A stretch of DNA of 20,715 nt, taken from positions 1 to 20,715 of the forward strand of contig CAZMXI010000083.1 in the NCBI GenBank assembly GCA_964570205.1, read 5' to 3'. Shown here piece by piece: positions 15,139-20,715 of this stretch; within the stretch, counting starts at the first letter, position 1, and every line of letters begins with the position of its first letter. A program made the position numbers and the translations under genes. The notes beneath the pieces are model-generated. The model did not search any database. It had not been told where the DNA came from and worked only from the letters and a program-made list of their open reading frames with translations. The stretch is from CAZMXI01 sp964570205 (lineage in GTDB: Bacteria; Planctomycetota; Phycisphaerae; Tepidisphaerales; Tepidisphaeraceae).

Positions 15139-15789
15139 ATGACAGACCCTATGTGGTTCAAAGCGCCCGCCAACCCCACCGCCTGGACCGCCGCTGAGGA
15201 GCATCTGCGCCTCGCCGACCCGGTCCTTGCACGGATCATTGAGCGTGCGGGGGCGTGCCGCCTTCACCGGCGTCGGGATTACTTCGTCGCATTATGCCAG
15301 GCGATCTTCACACAACAGGTGTCCACTGCCGTCGCTAACGTGCTTTTCGAGCGTTTTCGCCGGCTTTTTCCGGCCGGCCGGCCCACGCCGAAGCGAGTGT
15401 TGGATACCCCTGACGATGCGCTGGCGTCGGTCGGGCTGTCGCGGCAGAAACGGACCTATTTGCGCGACCTCGCAGCGCGGTTCGCGAGAAAGCAGGTGCC
15501 CACGGCCCGCTTCAGCAGAATGACCGATGAACAGATCATCGAGTCATTGCTGTCGATCAAGGGCGTAGGGCGATGGACGGCGGAAATGTTTCTGATTTTC
15601 GTCCTGAATCGCCCCGACCTGCTGCCCGTGGACGACCTGGGCGTGAGAAAAGCCGTTCAAGTTGCCTACACCATGGCCGAACTGCCGACAGCCGAGCAAC
15701 TGGTGCGAATGGCCGAGCCGTGGCGGCCCTGGCGGACCGTCGCGACGTGGTATCTGTGGCGCAGCGGCGCCCTGCCGCCGCACGATTGA
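15139..15789 (+). CDS. HhH-GPD DNA-3-methyladenine glycosylase (AlkA-type)
   Basis: A 216-residue base-excision repair glycosylase. The helix-hairpin-helix reads SLLSIKGVGRWTAEM (136-150), followed by LPVDDLGVRK (162-171), whose Asp165/Asp166 pair holds the catalytic aspartate equivalent to AlkA Asp238. FVALCQAIFTQQVSTAVA (49-66) is the typical N-terminal helix pair. There are no Cys residues for an iron-sulfur cluster after the HhH, which favours AlkA over Nth/MutY, and the AlkA N-terminal beta domain is absent, so it is of the short AlkA2-like type. It removes alkylated purines from DNA in the cytoplasm. Start is uncertain among GTG 15112, ATG 15139 and ATG 15151. The gene is divergent from the unknown gene and ends 31 bp before the GH9 gene, so the two may be co-transcribed without a functional link. 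Confidence 0.9.
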   Translation: MTDPMWFKAPANPTAWTAAEEHLRLADPVLARIIERAGACRLHRRRDYFVALCQAIFTQQVSTAVANVLFERFRRLFPAGRPTPKRVLDTPDDALASVGLSRQKRTYLRDLAARFARKQVPTARFSRMTDEQIIESLLSIKGVGRWTAEMFLIFVLNRPDLLPVDDLGVRKAVQVAYTMAELPTAEQLVRMAEPWRPWRTVATWYLWRSGALPPHD

Positions 15790-15820
15790 CAGGCTTCCGC
15801 CCGGCCGACACGATACCGGC

Positions 15821-18418
15821 ATGCGTTGCACACTTCTCGCGCTGGTCGGTTTGATGCTGATCCTGGTTCCCGCCTGCGGGCAGGGGGCGGATGGCCCATC
15901 CGGCCAGCTCCGGCAAATTCCCGCCATGCCGATTCCGGTCAACCAGCAGCGATCTGCCAACACGCGTTGGCTGAACAACCCGGTTCTGGGATCGCGGCTG
16001 CTCGATGGCATGGAGGATCCAGCCACATGGGACCTTCGCGGGCCGGGAGAGGTCGTCTTTACGGCGGAACGCGCCCATGAGTCAAAGCACTCGATGCGCC
16101 TGGTGTGCCCCACCAAGGGCACCAAGCCCGCCCCCAACGGCCGGCCGTGGGCCGAGGCCAACCTCGTGCGCCGGTTCGACCGCGAGAATTTCACCGCTTT
16201 CAACCGCATCTCGTTCTGGGTCTATCCCACGCTGCCCGGATTCGAGAATGGTTCGGTGGTCGTCAAACTGCTGAACGACGGCAAGATGGCCATGCCCACG
16301 CACGGCCCGCTGCACTATGCCATCGTCAAGCCGGGTAAGTGGAACCACATCGTCTGGGAGATCGCTCATCTCGAGCGCGATAAGGTGACGAGCATCGAGC
16401 TGACCTACCGCCAGCAGGGCAACGAGCCCGGGGCGTCCGAAACGGCCATGTTCGACTTCGACCGGCTCGAATTGCAGAAGGTCGAGGCGGACCACTTCGA
16501 AGGCTGGCGGGTTGCCCCAGGACGAATCGCGTACAGCCACACGGGGTACGAGACAAAGGGGCCGAAGATCGCGCTGGCAACTGGCCTGGATGCCCGGACT
16601 TTCCAGATCCACAGCTCAACGATCCACAGCCGGGCTGTCGAGAAGCCCATCCGCACGGTGAGAACCCCGATCGGCGAGTTCCAGGTCCTGGATTTCTTCG
16701 ACTGGAGCACTCCCGACCGGATCACCATCACCGCCGGAAACCTCAAGACCCAGCCGATCCCCATCGCCGACAACATCTGGCGCGACACCATCATCAAGAC
16801 CATCAGCTTCTTCTACGCCGAGCGATGCGGGCAGAAGATCGAAGGCATTCACGATGTCTGCCATGCGGACTGGCAGGCGGTGCACAACGGCAAGTCCATC
16901 ATCGTCAACGGCGGATGGCACGACGCCGGCGACCTCTCGCAAGGCCTGATCAACACCGGCGAGGCGGTGCATGCGATGTTCACGCTGGCCGACCGGCTCA
17001 AGGCATCCGACGCGCTGCTGGCGAACCGGCTGATCGAGGAGGCCAAATGGGGCCTGGCGTGGGTCCACAAGACGCGGTTTGGCGATGGCTATCGCGTGAC
17101 CTGGGGGACGATGGATTACTGGACCGACGGCAAGATCGGCACGACGAACGATGACACCTTCGCGCAGGTGGGCAATGGCGTGGCGGACAATGCCGTCGGG
17201 GCGTCGGCCAGCGCCATCGCCGCTCGCGTGCTTAAGATCAGCGATCCGAGGCCGGCGGAAGAGGCCCTGAACATCGCCCGCGCTGACTGGCAGTTCGCCA
17301 TGGATCGCCTGGACCTCGGCCGGGCGAACGTCGAGGCGGTGGGGGCGGCCGCCCTGGCATCCATCGAGCTGTATAAGACAACCCGTGAACAGAAATACGT
17401 CGACAAGGCTGTTGAGCTGGCGAAATTCCTGGTCAATTCACAGCAGAAGGCATACCCGAAGTGGGACATTCCGCTGGTGGGGTTCTTCTACACCAGCCCG
17501 CGGAAGGACCGAATCCTGAATTATGCCCATCGCGGCCACGACCAGGCGCCGGTGGTTCCGCTGGTGGAACTGTGCGGGCTCTTGCCGGAGCACCCCGATT
17601 GGATGGAGTGGTATTCGACGGTGGCGCTGCACTCGGAATATCAGAAGGCGGCGGCCGAGTATCAGGCCCCCTACCACACCCTGCCGGCCGGCGTGTATGC
17701 CCTGAGCACCCGTCCGGACCAGGTGCGCAATGGGCTGAAGCTGTCGGAGACACACTATCTGCGGCGGTTCCCGGTGTGGGACAGTTTCCGGGGGCACTAC
17801 GGGATTCTGCTGTCGCAGAGCAAGTCGTTGGCGGCGGCCGCGCGGCTGCGGAACCGGGCTGACCTGGCCGACCTGGTGCACGAGCAGTTGCAGTGGGTTG
17901 TCGGGCGCAATCCGTTCGGCCAGTCGACCATGTACGGCGAGGGTTATGACTATGCCCCGCAGTACACGGCGATGTCCGGCGACATGACCGGCTCATTGCC
18001 GGTGGGCATCCAGAGCGCACTGGACAGGGATCTGCCCTACTGGCCGGCCACGAACTGCTGGAACTACAAGGAAGTATGGGTGCATCCATCGAGCCGGTGG
18101 CTATATACGCTGGCCGACCTGGCGGCCGCCCCGGCGGACGAGGCGGCGGTGGTTTTCGACCTGAATCAGCGGATGGAGTCCGACGGCCGGATCACCGTCG
18201 CGCTGACAGCGCGGGGCAAGGGCAGCCATCGGTTCACCCTGAAGGCGGCCAATGCTGAGTTTTCGCGGACCGAGCAGGTCCTGAGCCTGAGCGACAGCGC
18301 CCCGGCGAAGATCACCTGGACAGGGAGGATCCTGTCGGCCGACCAGCCCTGGGTGGCGGTGGTGATGCCGGATAACAACCCGGCGGGGCGGAAGGATGTG
18401 GTGGTTATCCGGCGGTGA
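15821..18418 (+). CDS. Glycoside hydrolase family 9 lipoprotein (cellulase-like)
   Basis: An 865-residue exported enzyme. The signal peptide ends LMLILVPAC, so Cys19 is a probable lipid anchor. Residues about 45-225 form a jelly-roll carbohydrate-binding-like domain (FWVYP, GKWNHIVWEI, MFDFDRLELQ). An Ig-like CelD_N-type domain follows (about 230-310, YSHTGYETKGPKIAL). The GH9 (alpha/alpha)6 catalytic domain spans about 315-770: GGWHDAGD holds the two acidic residues Asp368 and Asp371 of the family's DAGD motif, VVGRNPFGQS matches the conserved GRNP segment, and Glu751 in NYKEVWVHPS is the likely proton donor. A C-terminal beta-sandwich (about 775-865) ends the protein. GH9 enzymes cleave beta-1,4-glucans or related beta-glucosides; the substrate here is not certain. 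No clear Shine-Dalgarno site precedes ATG at 15821. The gene ends 10 bp from the convergent frameshifted gene. Confidence 0.88.
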   Translation: MRCTLLALVGLMLILVPACGQGADGPSGQLRQIPAMPIPVNQQRSANTRWLNNPVLGSRLLDGMEDPATWDLRGPGEVVFTAERAHESKHSMRLVCPTKGTKPAPNGRPWAEANLVRRFDRENFTAFNRISFWVYPTLPGFENGSVVVKLLNDGKMAMPTHGPLHYAIVKPGKWNHIVWEIAHLERDKVTSIELTYRQQGNEPGASETAMFDFDRLELQKVEADHFEGWRVAPGRIAYSHTGYETKGPKIALATGLDARTFQIHSSTIHSRAVEKPIRTVRTPIGEFQVLDFFDWSTPDRITITAGNLKTQPIPIADNIWRDTIIKTISFFYAERCGQKIEGIHDVCHADWQAVHNGKSIIVNGGWHDAGDLSQGLINTGEAVHAMFTLADRLKASDALLANRLIEEAKWGLAWVHKTRFGDGYRVTWGTMDYWTDGKIGTTNDDTFAQVGNGVADNAVGASASAIAARVLKISDPRPAEEALNIARADWQFAMDRLDLGRANVEAVGAAALASIELYKTTREQKYVDKAVELAKFLVNSQQKAYPKWDIPLVGFFYTSPRKDRILNYAHRGHDQAPVVPLVELCGLLPEHPDWMEWYSTVALHSEYQKAAAEYQAPYHTLPAGVYALSTRPDQVRNGLKLSETHYLRRFPVWDSFRGHYGILLSQSKSLAAAARLRNRADLADLVHEQLQWVVGRNPFGQSTMYGEGYDYAPQYTAMSGDMTGSLPVGIQSALDRDLPYWPATNCWNYKEVWVHPSSRWLYTLADLAAAPADEAAVVFDLNQRMESDGRITVALTARGKGSHRFTLKAANAEFSRTEQVLSLSDSAPAKITWTGRILSADQPWVAVVMPDNNPAGRKDVVVIRR

Positions 18419-18428
18419 TGGGCGCGGG

Positions 18429-19120
18429 TCAGTCCGCGCCATCCGCCAGGAGCCGGCTTATGCGTGCGCAGGCGTGATCCAGGCGTTTCGAACTCTTCTT
18501 CTGACGCAGGAACGCCTGCCATTCCTGCTGTGCCCGTGCGGCCATGGTGGCACGGTGCAGGGCCTGCTCGAGCGACTCGCGAAGCGGTGGATCCGACTGG
18601 CGGTATGAAGTTCCTTTCGAGGTGCTTGAGGATGGGGCAGAGGAAGTCGTCGCGCCCGGCGGGTTGATCCGGTTTGACCGAGGGGGAAGATCGCGAATCT
18701 GGCCAGGTCGCTGGCGGCACACATGCCCAGTGGGAGCCTCCGGCGCAAGAGTCGCTCAGCCATCGAATAGAGGATGTAGAATCGGCTGATGTTCTCTGAA
18801 AGACCGACTTCGGAATGTGCGGCCCCATCGCACCAGAGCAGCCGCTGCAAGGCCGCAACCGCCAGGCTCGTCGGATCAGCGGCTTTCACCGAGGCAATCG
18901 GACGCGGCTCAACTCGGATCACATAGCCATCCTGAATCACCGGGTCTCCCCACCCGAAAGGAGACATGCCGGTCGGCCCGTCATGAGCCGCCTCTGAACG
19001 GCCCAGCGATTCCTCGAGCGCATCGAGCATAGGCGCATATCGCTTCAGATCGATCAGTGTCAGAACTGGCAATGCCTCGGACAGACGACGCCAACACGCT
19101 TGCGACTTGGATGAGCCCAT
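18429..19120 (-). pseudogene. Frameshifted gene of unknown function, about 230 residues if repaired
   Basis: ATG at 19120 has a strong GGAG 5 nt upstream. The first about 146 residues read well (SKSQACWRRLSEALPVLTLI, then YAPMLDALEESLG and ENISRFYILYSMAERLLRR) until FPLGQ. At the run of five C on the minus strand (18682-18686), dropping one base restores sense in another frame (KPDQPAGRDDFLCPILKHLERNF). Near 18590-18605 a further one-base skip restores the third frame, which runs PPLRESLEQALHRATMAARA, QQEWQAFLRQKKSSKRLDHA, then a stop at 18429. Both changes are single extra bases, one in a homopolymer, so assembly or sequencing error is as likely as true decay. I do not recognise the family. 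The protein looks helical and cytoplasmic. It follows the HEAT/DUF4375 gene by 59 bp on the same strand. Confidence 0.6.
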
Positions 19121-19145
19121 AAGTTCTCCATCGTAATGGAGACGA

Positions 19146-19162
19146 GCCCGCGACACGCGGGC
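19146..19162 (-). repeat. 7-bp GC hairpin in the gap after the DUF4375 gene
   Basis: Arms 19146-19152 and 19156-19162 are perfectly complementary around a 3-base loop. The element lies in the 59-bp gap between the DUF4375 gene stop and the start of the frameshifted gene. No U-tract follows on the minus strand, so it may slow or partly stop transcription, or act on the mRNA, rather than end the operon. Confidence 0.4.
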
Positions 19163-19179
19163 CCGGCCAACATGCGTCA

Positions 19180-20481
19180 CTATGGCTTGCGAATGAAATG
19201 CTCCCGGTGCCTGGCCGCATAGAGCTTCAATAGGTCCATGATCGAATCAGGCAGTTGGTCGTAGTAGATCGTGTCCAACTCATAGAGCCGACCACCCACC
19301 TCGTCATCGTCGAGCCGCGAGTAGAGCCTGTCGTCCTTAAGATTCTCGGAACCCACGATCTCGATCGCTTGGCGCATCAGTTCGGCCGCTTTGGGGGAAC
19401 CGACAGCCTCCAGCGCGCCCGGGGCTTCGTTTGCGTGTCGCCCGGCCGTGTTGGCGAAGTACTGGCGAAATCCACCGTTGCAGACCTGCTTATCCACATT
19501 GAAGACAATCAGGTAGTTCCGCTGCTCCGGGCTCAGGTTATTCGGACAGTACTTGGGCCGGCCATCCTTCCGCATCACATAGGCTTTCTCCATTACAACG
19601 TTGAGTGCATCCTCAACGCCGGCCAGCACCGCGATGGCCTCGACCGCGCCCCACCGCCAGAAGCCCCGACCCGATTGCCTGGCCTCTTCGATCAGGCGTT
19701 CGGCCTCTGAAGGCATGCTCCGGGCCAGCAGCGGCAGGAGATGGCGGTAGGCTGACTCGCACTCCTCATCCCGGCCGAGTGCCACATCATGTTCCTTCAC
19801 ACGTGGCACCAGCTCGCGCAACACACTCGCCGGCGCGGGAACGCGCGCGTGGTTGAATGCGGCCAGGACTTCGCGGAAAAGGGGATGCGCTGGTTCAAAG
19901 AACGCGCTTTGAGCCAGGCGTTGCGACATGTCAGCGGTTTGAAGGATCAGCAGTGCCTGGGCCTGACGTTCGAACTTGTGCGTCTCCTTCTCCGGCAGAG
20001 TGCCCCAGAGGATGTCACCAATCTTCGCCGCCGCATGGGGCGTCAGGCGGTGATACTGCCGGCAGACGCTGTCGGAGATCCACGACTCTGCGCTTGCTTT
20101 CAGTTCGGGGTCGTTGTCCTTGAGCGCGAGCAGAAGCCCCTCGGCCGCGCGATCGGTGCCGATCCGGATCAGCAGGCGAACGACGGCATTCCGAGCATCG
20201 CCACGCAGTTCAGGAATTTGGGGAACCAGGATCTCCGCCGCCTCGGGTGGCGCATGAGGCTCCAGAATTTCGCACAGCGCCTTCAGAGGGACGGCCTCGG
20301 GCTTCTGGGTTGCCGACTTCGCCCTGGGATCAGCCAACGCATGCAGCACCACCGGAATGGCCTTCTGGCCGTATTCTCGTGCCATGGCCCCGAGCAACAG
20401 GTCATCGCCCGTGTCCAGGAATCTCTCGATCCACTTCGCAAGTTTCGATCTCTTCCAGAACGCCCATTTGATTCCGGCCAT
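19180..20481 (-). CDS. HEAT-repeat protein with C-terminal DUF4375 (DMP19-like) domain
   Basis: A 433-residue cytoplasmic protein. Residues about 15-170 are HEAT-like helical repeats (AIPVVLHALADP, ARNAVVRLLIRIGTDRAAEG, DPELKASAESWI). The middle is helical with no clear family. Residues about 310-430 match the DUF4375/DMP19 pattern: YLIVFNVDKQVCNGGFRQYF, then a serine-poor loop and ALEAVGSPKAAELMRQAIEI. DMP19 is known in Neisseria as a DNA-mimic protein; most DUF4375 proteins are uncharacterised. No signal peptide is present. ATG at 20481 is preferred to the ATG at 20523 because it is preceded by a GGGGT-like site and the longer form would start inside the ahcY terminator hairpin. The combination of HEAT solenoid and DUF4375 suggests a protein-interaction role. 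It lies downstream of ahcY but is separated from it by the strong hairpin. Confidence 0.75.
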   Translation of the reverse strand: MAGIKWAFWKRSKLAKWIERFLDTGDDLLLGAMAREYGQKAIPVVLHALADPRAKSATQKPEAVPLKALCEILEPHAPPEAAEILVPQIPELRGDARNAVVRLLIRIGTDRAAEGLLLALKDNDPELKASAESWISDSVCRQYHRLTPHAAAKIGDILWGTLPEKETHKFERQAQALLILQTADMSQRLAQSAFFEPAHPLFREVLAAFNHARVPAPASVLRELVPRVKEHDVALGRDEECESAYRHLLPLLARSMPSEAERLIEEARQSGRGFWRWGAVEAIAVLAGVEDALNVVMEKAYVMRKDGRPKYCPNNLSPEQRNYLIVFNVDKQVCNGGFRQYFANTAGRHANEAPGALEAVGSPKAAELMRQAIEIVGSENLKDDRLYSRLDDDEVGGRLYELDTIYYDQLPDSIMDLLKLYAARHREHFIRKP

Positions 20482-20505
20482 GCGCACCCCACATGAAATC
20501 AGGCC

Positions 20506-20538
20506 CGCGCCGCGGCGGCCCAATTCCGCCGCGGCGCG
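20506..20538 (-). terminator. Strong GC-rich terminator hairpin after ahcY
   Basis: Arms 20506-20518 and 20526-20538 are perfectly complementary over 13 bp, all G-C pairs, around a 7-base loop. The hairpin starts 9 bases after the ahcY stop on the minus strand. Only a weak U-rich stretch follows. Position and strength fit transcription termination of ahcY; it also separates ahcY from the DUF4375 gene. Confidence 0.65.
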
Positions 20539-20547
20539 AGACCGCGT

Positions 20548-20715
20548 TCAATACCTGTAATGCTCGCTCTTATACGGCCCTTCCACCGGCACGCCGATAT
20601 AGGCGGCCTGTTTGGCCGTGAGCTTGGTCAGTTTCACCCCAAGCTTCGCCAGATGCAACCGGGCGACCTTCTCATCCAAATGCTTGGGCAGCACGTACAC
20701 TTTCTTCTCGTACTT
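20548..20715 (-). CDS. ahcY: Adenosylhomocysteinase, C-terminal end only
   Basis: The last 55 residues of the protein run in from the right edge, starting KYEKKVYVLPKHLDEKVA and ending GPYKSEHYRY before TGA at 20548. VYVLPKHLDE, the KLTKLT segment, QAAYIGVPVEGPYK and the terminal HYRY are diagnostic of S-adenosylhomocysteine hydrolase; in known structures the Lys and Tyr of this tail contact NAD in the neighbouring subunit. The enzyme splits S-adenosylhomocysteine into adenosine and homocysteine and so relieves inhibition of methyltransferases such as TrmB encoded 6 kb away, though that is a metabolic link and not an operon. About 400 residues lie outside the window. Confidence 0.96.
   Translation of the reverse strand, partial: KYEKKVYVLPKHLDEKVARLHLAKLGVKLTKLTAKQAAYIGVPVEGPYKSEHYRY

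Noticed and set aside
1..20715. Transfer RNAs, rRNA, riboswitches, transposases or phage genes
   Set aside because: I saw no cloverleaf, conserved rRNA block, riboswitch core or transposase motif on either strand; small RNAs without known motifs could still be missed.

Overview
The window looks like a chromosomal segment of a GC-rich planctomycete, most likely of the Phycisphaerae type. Grounds for this are the LEPRRLLSA-like motif at the N-terminus of a very large beta-helix surface protein, a Tat-exported Gfo/Idh oxidoreductase next to a secreted HEAT-repeat protein and a secreted acetylxylan-esterase-like hydrolase, and a NagB/PIG-L fusion enzyme. The placement is inference from gene content; there is no rRNA or marker tree in the window. 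LAYOUT. 1-2705: a ROK sugar kinase (minus, cut by the left edge) is divergent from a fused glucosamine-6-phosphate deaminase/PIG-L deacetylase (plus), a probable amino-sugar locus. 2805-8437: three minus-strand genes in the order oxidoreductase, HEAT protein, esterase-like hydrolase, all exported and probably co-transcribed, with a palindromic element in each of the two gaps. 8538-9791: a two-gene AAA ATPase plus partner module that appears decayed; the ATPase has lost its Walker A lysine and the partner has kept only its two ends in different frames. 9940-13692: a 1250-residue multidomain surface protein. 13878-14501: trmB. 14556-15074: an unrecognised small gene. 15139-18418: an AlkA-type DNA glycosylase followed 31 bp later by a GH9 lipoprotein (plus). 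18429-20481: a frameshifted gene of unknown function downstream of a HEAT/DUF4375 (DMP19-like) protein (minus). 20548-20715: the C-terminal end of adenosylhomocysteinase, followed by a strong GC-rich terminator hairpin. HOW THEY FIT. The lifestyle read from the genes is polysaccharide use: amino-sugar phosphate handling, deacetylation, sugar oxidation and beta-glucan hydrolysis, with a large adhesive or carbohydrate-facing surface protein. Housekeeping genes (trmB, ahcY, DNA glycosylase) sit between these blocks. No tRNA, rRNA, CRISPR array, transposase or phage gene was found. The most unusual material is the set of proteins with recognisable folds but missing signature residues (ROK without zinc cysteines, NagB with Ser for a catalytic Asp, ATPase with Thr for the Walker A Lys, a second hydrolase domain without a nucleophile elbow), and the 60-nt two-tier palindrome upstream of the esterase gene.
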